A DNA stretch of 64,000 nucleotides from Paenibacillus camelliae (GCF_023715345.1 NZ_JAMBNY010000010.1:104861-168860), one strand, 5' to 3'; positions 35,623 through 45,111 are shown, counted from the first letter of the stretch. Notes: a model not told the origin generated them from the sequence alone. Program-made: numbers and translations.

Positions 35623-35977
35623 GATCAATCTCCATATCCATTATTTAGCTAACCATAGCTCATCTCTAACATATCATATTTCTCGTTTACGGTGCTGTTT
35701 ATTGCATAGATTGTACTATGAGTATCATTTCACCTGATTAATAATCATTAGCTCAGAACTGGTCCTCATTAGTTGCAGAGCATTTATTTACATATGACGT
35801 TATTGACGATATGAGCAAATGATTGTTTCGGAATCAGATTACCTACTGATATGCTAAATATGTAAATTTTTTGTAAATAAAACAATGATATAAGGAGGTA
35901 ATGTTAAGCTTCGCTTCTGAGCTGCTTACCCTATGGATTCAATGTCATACCTAATCTAAAAATCAGGAGGGATTTCA
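35623..35977. other. Divergent intergenic region, response regulator / pectate lyase
   Basis: 355 bp without a supported gene. It must hold both divergent promoters; TTGACG (35802-35807) is a candidate -35 for the lyase. From 35892 a second GGAGG followed 2 nt later by a 17-codon frame (35901-35954) is present, but that spacing is too short to support translation. Confidence 0.5.
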
Positions 35978-38101
35978 TTGAAGAAAACTATTAAAAGCGT
36001 CACCAGCATCGCTTTAGTGCTCTCACTTGCATTAACACTTATTGCTGCAGCAGCGGTTACGTCTGTACAGGCCGCAAGTCTAACCATCATCAATAGCGGT
36101 GGCTGGAATGAAGCTGCATATGTCGAATGGGCTTCTGTAAGCAATGCAGTAGGATATAACGTATATGTAAAAGCCGCCAATGCTTCTGATTCCCAATACC
36201 AACAACTCGATAATGAACTCATTCGTAAGTATCCTAATCATTGGAGAGCTGACGCGGTTGGTCTTGCGGCTGGACAATATGTGATGAAGGTGGAAGCTAG
36301 ACTGTCTGGTGGTTCAACCGCAAGTGCAGTATCGGGTACATTATCTGTAGCCGCCCATGACCGATCTGGATTCGCATTCTCGAGTAATTCCACATACGGT
36401 ACGGGCTCAGGTGCTTACAATAATAACGGAACACTTAAGCCTGGCGCCCAGGTGCTTTATATTACTTCGGAGACAGCTCGAACAGTTACCCTTAACGTAA
36501 AGACAAGCAGCTCTGGACAAATACAAACCGGTATTGGGATTGGAGAAATATTAAAGCTGCGTCAAAAAGGCTATGACACTACTCCGCTTGCCATTAGAGT
36601 AATTGGTAAAGTGACGGCAAGTGATATGAGCGGACAGCTGAACAGCAGTGGCTATCTTGAGGTGAAAGGTAAGAACAATTATTCAGAGATGAATATGACG
36701 ATTGAAGGCATTGGAAATGATGCCTACGCTTATGGCTGGGGATTATTGCTTAGATATGTAGGCAATGTCGAGGTAAGAAATCTCGGCCTTATGATGTTCC
36801 CTGACGATGGGATCTCGATGGATACAGGTAACGTTAATGTGTGGGTGCACAATAACGATATTTTCTATGGAGCGGCAGGCGGAGATGCAGATCAGGCAAA
36901 AGGTGACGGCTCCACTGATCTGAAAAAAGGATCAACCTACATTACCATCTCCTACAATCACTACTGGGATTCAGGAAAAGCATCGCTTGTCGGGCTCAGT
37001 GAGTCCTCTGAATTCTTTGTTACGTTCCATCATAACTGGTTTGATCATTCGGACTCTCGCCATCCACGCATTAGAGTAGCCTCCGTCCATATTTACAATA
37101 ACTACTTTGATGGTATTTCCAAATACGGCGTTGGAATTACAACAGGTGGGTCTGCTTTTGTAGAATCTAACTACTTTAGAAATGCCAAATACCCAATGAT
37201 GAGCTCACAGCAAGGAACCGATACATTAGGAGCAGGTACGTTCTCAGGTGAGAACGGTGGCATGATAAAAGCCTACAACAATACCATTGTCGGTGCTACA
37301 AGTCTCATCTATGCAAACGCCAATGCGGGAACAGCTCCTGCACACGCCACATCCTTTGATGCCTATCTCGCTTCAACTAGAAATGAAACCGTTCCGAGCT
37401 CCTACAAAGCATTGAAGGGCGGAACCGTCTACAACAACTTTGATACAAGTGTCGATCTGGGCGTACAATCCTCCAATATTGATCAAGTAAGCAATGTGGT
37501 GCAAGTCGTTACGTCAAAGGCGGGACGCTTGAACAAGGGAGACTTTACGTGGCAGTTTAATAATGCCGTCGACGATACCTCCTATGCCGTTAACGCAGCG
37601 CTAATGAATAAAATTATAAACTACACCTCACAGCTTGTTTCTGTAGGCGGTAATTCTAGCCCAGCACAACCTAGCCCTACTCCTTCAGCTACACCATCAC
37701 CAACAGCATCTCCGACTCCAACACCGACCTCGACTCCTGTACCGACCACAACTCCTGTGCCTACAGCGGGTCAATATGTTCATAACTTTACGGCCGATGG
37801 AACGACGAGCAATTTCTTCAATATTCAAGGTAATCTATCGACTAGCAAAGGTACAGTGTCCTATAACGGACTGACCCTTACGCAGTGCTTAAAAATTGAA
37901 AGCTCAACCAGCATTACCTTTACGACAACTACTTCCACAACGCTAACGCTAGTGCTTAATTCTGCAGATGGCACGAAAATTAAAGTAGATGGAACAAGTC
38001 ATACGATATCAGGTGGTATCGTCACCGTATCACTTTCACCTGGTGCTCACACGATTACAAAAGACAGCGTGTCTAATCTCTACTACATGCAGCTAACGTA
38101 A
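35978..38101 (+). CDS. Secreted pectate lyase, polysaccharide lyase family 1
   Basis: 707 residues from a TTG start with AGGAGG 8 nt upstream. Signal peptide 1-32 (cut after SVQA); fibronectin-like domain about 34-125; right-handed beta-helix of PL1 about 135-545 with NVNVWVHNND, DGSTDLKKGSTYITISYNHY and the catalytic-Arg segment SDSRHPRIRV; Pro/Thr/Ser-rich linker about 560-605; C-terminal beta domain about 610-707 (HNFTADGTTSNFFNIQG), likely carbohydrate binding. It cleaves polygalacturonate outside the cell by Ca2+-dependent beta-elimination. Monocistronic with its own terminator. Confidence 0.93.
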   Translation: MKKTIKSVTSIALVLSLALTLIAAAAVTSVQAASLTIINSGGWNEAAYVEWASVSNAVGYNVYVKAANASDSQYQQLDNELIRKYPNHWRADAVGLAAGQYVMKVEARLSGGSTASAVSGTLSVAAHDRSGFAFSSNSTYGTGSGAYNNNGTLKPGAQVLYITSETARTVTLNVKTSSSGQIQTGIGIGEILKLRQKGYDTTPLAIRVIGKVTASDMSGQLNSSGYLEVKGKNNYSEMNMTIEGIGNDAYAYGWGLLLRYVGNVEVRNLGLMMFPDDGISMDTGNVNVWVHNNDIFYGAAGGDADQAKGDGSTDLKKGSTYITISYNHYWDSGKASLVGLSESSEFFVTFHHNWFDHSDSRHPRIRVASVHIYNNYFDGISKYGVGITTGGSAFVESNYFRNAKYPMMSSQQGTDTLGAGTFSGENGGMIKAYNNTIVGATSLIYANANAGTAPAHATSFDAYLASTRNETVPSSYKALKGGTVYNNFDTSVDLGVQSSNIDQVSNVVQVVTSKAGRLNKGDFTWQFNNAVDDTSYAVNAALMNKIINYTSQLVSVGGNSSPAQPSPTPSATPSPTASPTPTPTSTPVPTTTPVPTAGQYVHNFTADGTTSNFFNIQGNLSTSKGTVSYNGLTLTQCLKIESSTSITFTTTTSTTLTLVLNSADGTKIKVDGTSHTISGGIVTVSLSPGAHTITKDSVSNLYYMQLT

Positions 38102-38140
38102 TAGCTAATAGGAAACTCGTGATATTGTTTATATTTATGA

Positions 38141-38181
38141 TGAAAGAAAAAAGCGTCCTCTACAGGCCGCTTTTTTCTTTC
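38141..38181 (+). terminator. Pectate lyase terminator
   Basis: TGAAAGAAAAAAGCG / CGCTTTTTTCTTTCA arms, T-run; 40 bp after the stop. Confidence 0.85.
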
Positions 38182-38326
38182 ATTCTTGCGATTGACATTA
38201 AGTCCAACCCCAGACTAATTTCTTAGCAGATAACGAAGGGTATAATGAATATATGAATTATAAAATCCAACTTTGTATATTGCTGGATTAATAATATTGA
38301 AACAGGAAGAAATATGAGGTGATTTC

Positions 38327-38728
38327 ATGTTAGAAAAACTCAGGAAAATTAATATGAGAACTGCTGTATTTATGGGTATTATTTTTTACTCACTGACTAT
38401 CTTAATCCACATTCTTATTATAAGCAAAAGTATTCCATTCACATGGGTTAATGGCGGAAGGTCTGAATCATTCGCTGAACAGCTACCAATATCTATTGTA
38501 AATTTCGTTATTTCTATTATTGGTGTAGTTTTTACGTTGATTGTTGGTAGAATTAAACGATATAAATACAAAAGAGGAATAACCGTTATATGTTGGTTTT
38601 TTGTTGTACTTTGGTCTTTGGGTTTTATACAACAATTGTTTGGAACACCTTTTGAAAAAATGGTTTGTTCGTTAGTATTGCTTATTGGAGTCATCTCGAA
38701 CTTGCGTATGGCGATTGAAAAAAGATAA
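38327..38728 (+). CDS. Hypothetical four-helix membrane protein
   Basis: 133 residues with four hydrophobic stretches (about 14-34, 50-73, 85-103, 108-125). GAGGTGATTTC precedes the ATG. The family was not recognised. Base composition is more AT-rich than flanking genes, and degraded genes lie just downstream, so it may belong to an acquired or decaying segment. Confidence 0.65.
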   Translation: MLEKLRKINMRTAVFMGIIFYSLTILIHILIISKSIPFTWVNGGRSESFAEQLPISIVNFVISIIGVVFTLIVGRIKRYKYKRGITVICWFFVVLWSLGFIQQLFGTPFEKMVCSLVLLIGVISNLRMAIEKR

Positions 38729-38753
38729 TAGTATGCAGACAGAGCGAGGACAT

Positions 38754-38915
38754 CTAAACTATACCATCATGACCCCCATGAATTAAAAGCACAACCGGAC
38801 TACCTGGTTTTTCAGTCTGTATAAGGATGCTTTGCATTAGCCCCTCCGATCTTAACGCGCTCAATCACACTTATGCCTTATCTGAAACTTTGAAATTGGT
38901 ACTAAACCATTTCAT
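38754..38915 (-). pseudogene. Frameshifted, truncated alpha/beta hydrolase remnant
   Basis: Starting from ATG 38915 (preceded by GGAG), three successive frames give one continuous hydrolase-like N-terminus: MKWFSTNFKVSDKA, then VIERVKIGGAN, then SILIQTEKPGSPVVLLIHGG, ending at a stop soon after the oxyanion HGG motif. Two frameshifts and a missing C-terminal three quarters show a dead gene. Confidence 0.65.
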
Positions 38916-38919
38916 CTCC

Positions 38920-39132
38920 TCACTCCTTAGTAATTTTGTGTAAGAAAAATGAGACTTGCTCCTCCATCTCTTTCTCAAGAGTTGTAGTGTCACGACCATC
39001 AAACCGCATAATTTGATATTGGGTCATCATCGTAAATATTGGATATTGGTATTCTACCGCTAGCGAAATTTTAATTATCGTTTCATCAAAAACTTTTGAA
39101 CATATTAAGATTATGACGAAAAATGTCGATAT
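38920..39132 (-). pseudogene. 3' remnant of an unidentified gene upstream of the hydrolase remnant
   Basis: Open frame without a start: ...KISLAVEYQYPIFTMMTQ ... LEKEMEEQVSFFLHKITKE, stop TGA 4 bp before the hydrolase ATG, as in a coupled operon. The composition resembles a TetR-type C-terminal helix bundle, but that is a guess. Confidence 0.45.
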
Positions 39133-39171
39133 CTATTATATAAATACATATTAGAAGGAAGATGACGCCAA

Positions 39172-41364
39172 ATGACAGCAAGAGAAGAGCAGCCAAGGGC
39201 AAAGAAATCTAAAGTTTCGTTAAAGCAACTGTGGAGTGACCGCAGGTCATTAGTAAAGCAATCATGGAGACAGCTCAGTATGATGAGAACAAAAATGATT
39301 CTCGCTTTTTTACTCGTGCTCGTTGCACCAAGTTTTCTAATTGGCTACTTTTCATATCAAACTGCCAAAGATGAAGTGCAAAAAAGAATTGAAGATTCTA
39401 TTGATTACAACCTTGATCTAATCCGTGGTAATCTTCATATGCAGCTTAAATCTGCAATAAACACGATTGAGGGCTTAGAGGCACAGCTTCAGACAAGTGA
39501 TCGAGCTTTAACCAGTAATGAACTCAACGCCATAATGAATAACACACGTTTTATTGATCTTAAATCTATTCGTTTGGTGAAAAACGATGGCACGGTTGTC
39601 GAGTCATCTTCACAAGAAGTTTTTAAAGAACTTGATAAGCAATCTGCTGCCTTCATACAGCAAATGCAAGAAGCTTTTGGTGCAACCGAACAAGCGCCCC
39701 CTCCCTCTATGAATAATGGAAAACCGGACAATATTCTTGAATCAGAGTGGTATGTCCATACGATTGAAAAATCAGGTGCGCCTGTGATCTCTGACACTTT
39801 AGTCGATCAAGCGACTGGTCAGACAACCGTCGCCGTTTCCAGATTGCTCTCTAGCGGAGATGTGCTGCAAGTAAGAATTGATATGAGTGAATTTACAGAG
39901 CTCGTAAAAAGAACTCTAATTGGTGATACTGGAACGTTAATTGTGGTCGATTCACAAAACAAAGTGGTATCAGGCTCAGGCTTTATTTTCGACATTGGTA
40001 TTTTTGTGCCTGGCATGCCTTACTTTCCAATGCCAGCTTTATCAGAACCTGTAATGGATGAAACGAGAAATATATCGTATGTGCAAGTTAATTCTGGGGC
40101 ACCGGATGATGATGAAATGGTTCTCGACATGTATACCGCTGCTGACCCTATGACCGGTTGGACCGTAACAGGTATGCTAGCCGTTGCCGATTATAATGAC
40201 GCGGCAGCGCCTATTCTGAAAAGGGCCATAACCGTTATAGGAATATCCTTTCTCTTCGCTGCCATCATTGTGTTTATCATCATACGCGGGTTTATATTGA
40301 AGATGATTGCATTGCGCGAAGGAACGATTGCGGTAAGTAACGGTAATCTAACTAGTCGGGTTAATATGCGCACGAAGGATGAATTCGGGCTTATGGCGAA
40401 AGCTTTCAATGATATGACAGAGTCACTGCAATCCATGGTTCGTGAACTTAGCACGACTTCCTCTCGCTTGTCAGATTCGTCGACAACGATTCACTCAAGC
40501 ACAGAGCAAACTGCCGAATCGATTCAACAGGTTGCTACAACGATGCAGGAGACAGCTGAGCTAGCTAGTAGTGGGGCAATCTCTTCCCAACAAACAGCGA
40601 TTGCAGTTGATGAAATGGCTAAAGGTGTGACAAGCATTGCTGATTCTGCAGCTGTGATCGTGGATACAACGGGGCAAACAGAAAAGGATGTAATAATCGG
40701 CAATCATACCATTGAACAGGTTCAGTCACAGATGGATCGAATCCTACATGCGGTAGGTCAAAGCACGGAGATAATGAATGGGTTAAGCGACCTGTCTATA
40801 GACGCAAGAAGAATGAACGAATCGATTACTGATATTTCCGAGCAAACGAACCTACTAGCGCTAAATGCATCGATTGAAGCGGCACGTGCAGGTGAGCAAG
40901 GCCGAGGATTTGCAGTAGTAGCTGGAGAAGTACGCAAGCTATCCGAACAATCCAGACAAGCTGCGGAGCGAATTAATGCTACGATAATGCAAATGGTTGA
41001 TCTCATTGAACAATCTAGTCAAAAGATGAAAGGTGATGTAACGAATCAAGTACAAGAAGGGATTCGCATTAGCAGTGAGGCCGCAACAGCCTTCGCAAAT
41101 ATCGAACAGTCCACTTCTAAGATCACCGAACAGATTCAAGGAATCTCAGCAGTTTCCGAGCAACTTTCTGCAAGTGCAGAGCAAGTAGCTGCATCTGTTA
41201 ACGAGCTGTCGGGAGTGTCAGCCCACTCTGCTGAGGGAGCACAGACCACGTTTACTGCGGTCAAGGAACAAATGAGTTCAATCGAGAAGATCAATACATC
41301 CTCTCAACAACTGGCTGATATGGCAGCACATCTTCAACAACTTGTTACACGGTTTAAGCTTTAA
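39172..41364 (+). CDS. Methyl-accepting chemotaxis protein
   Basis: 730 residues: helix 1 about 40-62, dCache-like extracellular ligand domain about 65-345, helix 2 about 352-376, HAMP about 377-430 and a long signalling domain to the end, with the hairpin tip [20 protein letters not shown] and [15 protein letters not shown]. The signalling half is long enough for the 44-helical class typical of Bacillales. Ligand unknown. Start ATG with GAAGGAAG upstream; monocistronic. Confidence 0.95.
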   Translation: MTAREEQPRAKKSKVSLKQLWSDRRSLVKQSWRQLSMMRTKMILAFLLVLVAPSFLIGYFSYQTAKDEVQKRIEDSIDYNLDLIRGNLHMQLKSAINTIEGLEAQLQTSDRALTSNELNAIMNNTRFIDLKSIRLVKNDGTVVESSSQEVFKELDKQSAAFIQQMQEAFGATEQAPPPSMNNGKPDNILESEWYVHTIEKSGAPVISDTLVDQATGQTTVAVSRLLSSGDVLQVRIDMSEFTELVKRTLIGDTGTLIVVDSQNKVVSGSGFIFDIGIFVPGMPYFPMPALSEPVMDETRNISYVQVNSGAPDDDEMVLDMYTAADPMTGWTVTGMLAVADYNDAAAPILKRAITVIGISFLFAAIIVFIIIRGFILKMIALREGTIAVSNGNLTSRVNMRTKDEFGLMAKAFNDMTESLQSMVRELSTTSSRLSDSSTTIHSSTEQTAESIQQVATTMQETAELASSGAISSQQTAIAVDEMAKGVTSIADSAAVIVDTTGQTEKDVIIGNHTIEQVQSQMDRILHAVGQSTEIMNGLSDLSIDARRMNESITDISEQTNLLALNASIEAARAGEQGRGFAVVAGEVRKLSEQSRQAAERINATIMQMVDLIEQSSQKMKGDVTNQVQEGIRISSEAATAFANIEQSTSKITEQIQGISAVSEQLSASAEQVAASVNELSGVSAHSAEGAQTTFTAVKEQMSSIEKINTSSQQLADMAAHLQQLVTRFKL

Positions 41365-41399
41365 TGATTAAAAATTAAAGAGATAAAATAGTATAGTAG

Positions 41400-41439
41400 C
41401 AAAAGGGATTTAGAATCTTACGACTCTAAATCCCTTTTG
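41400..41439. terminator. Bidirectional terminator between MCP and DoxX-like gene
   Basis: 15-bp arms CAAAAGGGATTTAGA (41400-41414) and TCTAAATCCCTTTTG (41425-41439), 10-nt loop. Confidence 0.9.
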
Positions 41440-41466
41440 TCATCCATCTGAAAGTAGCGGATCTTT

Positions 41467-42468
41467 TTATGTAAAGCGATAATAGATCAGCAGGAACGTA
41501 GACAGAGCAAAGATGAAATTCAGTGAAACAAAGATCATCTGGTCCAGCCTTCTACTATGCATCTCTACAGGAGGCTTATAGAAGCTGACGCCTTCAATAA
41601 TAAAGATAATCAATACGATATGGATCATGAAATGCCCTATCAGCTCTGTCATCCCGAACAACATCGTTGTCGATATGAATATAGCAGTTAGGACGGCAGA
41701 GAGCAGACGGTTTAAGATACCAACTACGAGTAAATAACCGACAATAAACTCGATAAAAGCAGCCATCACTACGAATGCCTCAGGAGCAAAACCGAAGGTT
41801 GGGACGCCATGATGCTCGATAATGTCTAGCGCCATCGTTGGAAAAACCCATTTTTCTACGGCAACCCAGCACAAGGATAGCCCCGTTCCTAGATAAAGTA
41901 GCGGCATCCCCCATGGTTCCCACTTCGTCTTCTGCAGCAATAACGTACCAACGATTGCCAGATAGAAGCCGTAATCCAGCATATGAAACATGCCCACGGA
42001 TATCGTTAGCATAATTAACAGCACCAACGTTACGAATGCCCCAGCTTTCGTAGCGATGTGATGAGGAATCAGCAGGAGGACGATGGCGCCCCAAAGCAGA
42101 ATAGTTTCAACTATTGAGCTAATCTCAAATTCCGGTACAAAAAGCGTGCCAGAAATCACCTGAATGAGCAGTGCCGCTGCCAGTCCGTATTTTAATATCG
42201 TATACGTATAATCTCGCCATTGATCTAGCTTGCGATCAACAGCAGCCATTGGTCCCCATTTCGATAAGGAAGGTAGTAGCTGCGTTAAGACCGCGAGCAA
42301 AATCGCGATAAATACAGCTAAGACTAAAAATAATGGCGATAAAATATTGGTGATCGTTTCCTTTTCTGGTGCAACATCGGTAAACCACTTAACGTGAGCC
42401 TCGGCAACAGTCAACCCTGAGCAGAAGATAAGCAAGCCTGCAAGTAAAATAACGATTGGTTTTTTCAA
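41467..42468 (-). CDS. DoxX-like integral membrane protein
   Basis: 333 residues; cleavable-like N-terminal signal ending AEAHVKWF, then about eight membrane helices. The AHVKWF start and the HH-containing helices recall DoxX/thiosulfate-quinone oxidoreductase-like proteins, though no cofactor motif is proven. A single-gene unit; upstream is a 303-bp gap shared with the divergent VOC gene. Confidence 0.7.
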   Translation of the reverse strand: MKKPIVILLAGLLIFCSGLTVAEAHVKWFTDVAPEKETITNILSPLFLVLAVFIAILLAVLTQLLPSLSKWGPMAAVDRKLDQWRDYTYTILKYGLAAALLIQVISGTLFVPEFEISSIVETILLWGAIVLLLIPHHIATKAGAFVTLVLLIMLTISVGMFHMLDYGFYLAIVGTLLLQKTKWEPWGMPLLYLGTGLSLCWVAVEKWVFPTMALDIIEHHGVPTFGFAPEAFVVMAAFIEFIVGYLLVVGILNRLLSAVLTAIFISTTMLFGMTELIGHFMIHIVLIIFIIEGVSFYKPPVEMHSRRLDQMIFVSLNFIFALSTFLLIYYRFT

Positions 42469-42665
42469 GCATAATCATCCTTTGATCTCTATTTTTGAAC
42501 ATTGTAACAAATTATGACAGATAACAATAGTTCACATGTCAAGCTAATATGGCATTACATATGACTTGGCAGTAGTTCAGCATAATATTATTCTTATCCT
42601 TCCCATTCTCAGCCACCTTAAATACTAATAAATTTATCATCTCTATATATGCTTGACTAAAATCA

Positions 42666-42677
42666 GAACATACGTTC
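42666..42677. promoter_or_regulatory. LexA (DinR)-type SOS box
   Basis: GAACATACGTTC matches the Bacillus SOS core GAAC-N4-GTTC exactly. It lies 11 bp upstream of a TATAAT (42689-42694), close to the -35 position, and 94 bp before the VOC start codon. Confidence 0.6.
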
Positions 42678-42771
42678 TTTTTTTGGTGTATAATTCTGCT
42701 AAGCTAAGTATGAAACTTCGTTGTAATAGAAAAAATGTATGGAGTAGCAATCGATACATAGGAGGTAAATG

Positions 42772-43167
42772 ATGGGTAGAGTCGTTCATTTTGAGATCCA
42801 CGTCGATGATATGGAGCGCGCAAAAAAATTTTATGGTGACGTTTTTGGGTGGACATTTGAGGATTGGAGCAGCTATGCTGGCATGCCTTACTTCGGTGCT
42901 GTTACAGGTGATTCTAGTGAACCTGGCATTGACGGTGCTTTAATGCAGCGTCACGGTTCTCCCCCTGAACCAGGTAAGCCGTTGAGTGGCTTTGCTTGTA
43001 CAATGAATGTAGAAGACTATGATGCAACGGAGGCTAAAATCCTTAGCCTTGGGGGGAAAGTAGCATTGCCTAAGCATGCACTTCCCGGAATGGCTTGGCA
43101 AGGCTATTATTTAGACACAGAAGGTAATATTTTCGGTGTTCATCAGCCGGATAAAAATGCAAAATAA
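42772..43167 (+). CDS. VOC family protein (glyoxalase/bleomycin-resistance type)
   Basis: 131 residues; single protein with paired VOC halves, VVHFEIHVDDMERAKKFYGDVFGW at the start and YYLDTEGNIFGVHQPD at the end. It resembles the CFP-30B/YkcA-like small VOC proteins; substrate unknown. Of two adjacent ATGs, 42772 has the better 6-nt spacing from GGAGG. An SOS-type box lies in its promoter region and an IS element begins 22 bp past its stop. Confidence 0.85.
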   Translation: MGRVVHFEIHVDDMERAKKFYGDVFGWTFEDWSSYAGMPYFGAVTGDSSEPGIDGALMQRHGSPPEPGKPLSGFACTMNVEDYDATEAKILSLGGKVALPKHALPGMAWQGYYLDTEGNIFGVHQPDKNAK

Positions 43168-43192
43168 ATGGTAACTGCCCATATTAAAATGT

Positions 43193-43242
43193 ACCCAATA
43201 AGATGGACACTTGAAAAAGGTCATCTTATTGGGTCTTTTTTG
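43193..43242 (+). terminator. Terminator hairpin inside the left end of the IS
   Basis: 13-bp perfect arms ACCCAATAAGATG (43193-43205) and CATCTTATTGGGT (43222-43234) followed by CTTTTTTG. It ends the upstream VOC transcript and would shield the transposase genes from outside transcription. Confidence 0.8.
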
Positions 43243-43280
43243 TTTATAATGAGAAGTACAAACTATCGGGGCGGATGAAT

Positions 43281-43706
43281 ATGAGCAAACAATTATTTAC
43301 AAAGCAGCAACAGGAGCAATTAAGACAGAATCCTCATGTAAAAAGAGTTAGCGAAAAAGCAATTACGTATACGGACGCATTTAAGCAGTTATTTATTCAT
43401 GAAAATGAGCAAGGGAAACTCCCATCTCAAATTTTTGAAGAAGCTGGGTTTGATGCAGAAGTGTTAGGGACGACACGTATCTGGAAGGCTTCTAGTCGTT
43501 GGCGTGCAGCTTATAAGGATAACGGAGTAGCGGGATTAGAGGATACACGTAAGCACAGTTCTGGTCGCCCGTTAGAGCGTGAGTTAAGCATCGAAGAGAA
43601 ATATGCACGTTTAGAGGCGAAGATGAAATTAGTACAAGCGGAGAATGAACTATTAAAAAAGCTCGATCAACTAGAAAGGCAGATGATGAAAAAGAAATCC
43701 TATTAA
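43281..43706 (+). CDS. IS150-type transposase subunit OrfA (helix-turn-helix)
   Basis: 141 residues; GGGGCGG lies 6 nt before the ATG at 43281. An HTH region (LPSQIFEEAGFDAEVLGTTR ) and a C-terminal leucine-zipper-like coiled coil (LEAKMKLVQAENELLKKLDQ) are typical of OrfA, which binds the IS ends. It ends with a stop at 43704 unless ribosomes slip at 43655-43661. Confidence 0.9.
   Translation: MSKQLFTKQQQEQLRQNPHVKRVSEKAITYTDAFKQLFIHENEQGKLPSQIFEEAGFDAEVLGTTRIWKASSRWRAAYKDNGVAGLEDTRKHSSGRPLERELSIEEKYARLEAKMKLVQAENELLKKLDQLERQMMKKKSY
43655..43661 (+). promoter_or_regulatory. Programmed -1 frameshift site A_AAA_AAG
   Basis: In the OrfA frame the codons are TTA AAA AAG, giving the canonical heptamer A AAA AAG. 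A -1 slip enters the orfB frame, which is then open to 44614, producing the OrfAB transposase as known for IS150. Confidence 0.85.
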
Positions 43707-44614
43707 GTACCAGTCAGAAATTTCAACTCATTTATCATATCATTGAGAAATATCAATTAAAACGTCTTGCTAGCTATCTTTGTAAACTTACAGGCGTATC
43801 ACGTTCAGGCTATTATGGTTATTTCAAAGAAGAGGCAGTACGCAATCGGATAAAGCGTGAGGAAGCCGATATGAAATTGAGAGCGATCATTCTAAAAGCC
43901 TATCGTTTCCGCCATCGCAACAAAGGGGCACGTCAAATTAAAATGACGTTAGAAAATCAATATCAGATTGTATTTAACTTAAAACGAATTCGTCGTATTA
44001 TGAAAAAGTTTTCAATCCTATGTCCGATTCGAAAAGCCAATCCATACCGAAGAATGGCGAAAGCAACAAAGGAACATCGAACATGTCCAAACCTGCTACA
44101 ACGTCAGTTTAAGCAAGGGGTAGCAGGAAAAGTATTATTAACGGACATTACCTATTTAACGTATAGATACGGCAAGCGTGCCTATTTGTCTACCATAAAA
44201 GATGCCGAAACCAATGAAATTTTAGCCTATGAAGTATCCGATAAAATCACATTAGATATTGCAATCAACACGCTCCAAAAATTGAAGTTAAAACGCCGTC
44301 ATTTAACCAAAGATGCTATTATTCATTCCGATCAAGGAGTGCACTACACAAATCCAAAATTTCAAAAGCTGGTAAAGAAAATGAAGTTGGGCCAATCGAT
44401 GTCACGTAGAGGAAATTGTTGGGATAATGCCCCGCAAGAATCCTTCTTTGGTCATTTTAAAGATGAAACAAGAATTAGTCATTGTGAAACGAAAGACGAG
44501 GTTAGACAAGAAATTAAAGACTATATAATTTATTACAATCATTATCGTGGTCAGTGGAATCTAAATAAGCTGCCGCCTGCAAAATACAGACAGCAGCTTA
44601 TTCAAGTTGCCTAA
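43661..44614 (+). CDS. IS150-type transposase OrfB part (DDE integrase domain), made as OrfAB by frameshift
   Basis: 317 residues in the frame reached by -1 slippage; an internal ATG at 43871 is not needed. After HTH_21-like KGARQIKMTLENQY come the DDE residues: Asp in LLTDITYL, Asp in IHSDQGVHYTN and Glu in NAPQESFFGHFKDE, then the IS3-type end YYNHYRGQWNLNKLPPAKYR. No internal stop or frameshift. Confidence 0.9.
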   Translation, partial: ARSTRKADDEKEILLSTSQKFQLIYHIIEKYQLKRLASYLCKLTGVSRSGYYGYFKEEAVRNRIKREEADMKLRAIILKAYRFRHRNKGARQIKMTLENQYQIVFNLKRIRRIMKKFSILCPIRKANPYRRMAKATKEHRTCPNLLQRQFKQGVAGKVLLTDITYLTYRYGKRAYLSTIKDAETNEILAYEVSDKITLDIAINTLQKLKLKRRHLTKDAIIHSDQGVHYTNPKFQKLVKKMKLGQSMSRRGNCWDNAPQESFFGHFKDETRISHCETKDEVRQEIKDYIIYYNHYRGQWNLNKLPPAKYRQQLIQVA

Positions 44615-44653
44615 CCTTTTAATAATTGTCCTTTACAAAGGGTACATTTCATA

Positions 44654-44701
44654 TAACGAACAAAGACACCATCCTTTTTTAGATGGTGTCTTTGTTCGTT
44701 A
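44654..44701. terminator. 20-bp perfect hairpin next to the IS right end
   Basis: Arms TAACGAACAAAGACACCATC (44654-44673) and its exact complement (44682-44701) with an 8-nt loop; the right arm includes the stop codon of the VOC pseudogene. It begins 8 bp outside the IS and probably terminates the pseudogene transcript. Confidence 0.75.
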
Positions 44702-44898
44702 CCGATGCTGATCAATGAGAATTTGATTACCATCGGGATCTTCAATGACTAGATGTGCTGGACCCTGATTCGTTTCATCCGCCTCAGTCAACAATTTCAA
44801 TCCTTTAGATTTGAGTTGTTTTTGAATATCTCGAATATCCATAAACGTATCGAGGTTTTCAGCGTTTTAAGACTTACTGAAAATGCACCTAATTCCAT
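44699..44898 (-). pseudogene. VOC-family protein gene with internal deletion
   Basis: ATG 44898 (GAGGAG upstream) encodes MELGAFSVSL, a typical VOC start; after an out-of-frame junction near 44865 a second frame gives ENLDTFMDIRDIQKQL and LVIEDPDGNQILIDQHR, a typical VOC end. About 60 central codons are missing, so the gene is dead. Confidence 0.75.
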
Positions 44899-44923
44899 AT
44901 ATAATCTCCTCTAAATATAATGA

Positions 44924-44948
44924 AGCGACCTTTGCAGGTCGCTTTTCT
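44924..44948. terminator. Small hairpin terminator
   Basis: AGCGACC/GGTCGCT arms with 6-nt loop and T-run on plus; on minus it follows the 42-residue gene. Confidence 0.6.
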
Positions 44949-44982
44949 AGTTGAGCTGGTGAATATGAGGGAATTATAAATA

Positions 44983-45111
44983 TTACAAAACATTAAGTAG
45001 ATACGCCGTTCCCATTAATACACCTAGCATAACACCTAATAGCAATGACCACTTTACCGTTACCTTCCACTCTGAAGACCCAATGACAAAATATTTTTTA
45101 ATATGATTCAT
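44983..45111 (-). CDS. Small membrane protein (42 aa)
   Basis: ATG 45111 with GAGGAGGTGGCGAG just upstream. A basic amphipathic start (MNHIKKYFVIGSSEWKVTVK) is followed by one membrane helix (WSLLLGVMLGVLMGTAYLL). Too short for confident family assignment, but the strong ribosome-binding site supports translation. Confidence 0.6.
   Translation of the reverse strand: MNHIKKYFVIGSSEWKVTVKWSLLLGVMLGVLMGTAYLLNVL

Larger units (their letters stand above)
43190..44646 (+). mobile_element. IS150-type insertion sequence (IS3 family), apparently intact
   Basis: 1457 bp from TGTACCC to GGGTACA; the ends are imperfect inverted repeats (TGTACCC then GGACA at matching depth) and begin TG/end CA as IS3 elements do. 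It carries orfA, a -1 slippery site and orfB with all DDE residues, so it looks potentially active. Immediate flanks (AAA left, TTT right) do not form a target-site duplication. Confidence 0.9.

Noticed and set aside
35901..35954. 17-codon frame after AAGGAGG upstream of the pectate lyase, a possible leader peptide
   Set aside because: The SD is only 2 nt from the ATG and no accompanying hairpins were seen; listed only as part of the intergenic region.
42653..42694. TTGACT and TATAAT as the promoter of the VOC gene
   Set aside because: The spacing is about 30 bp, too long for a SigA promoter; only the TATAAT is likely to be used.
43180..44655. CATAT on both sides of the IS as target duplication
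   Set aside because: The copies are not directly adjacent to the TG/CA ends and are offset, so they do not form a proper duplication.
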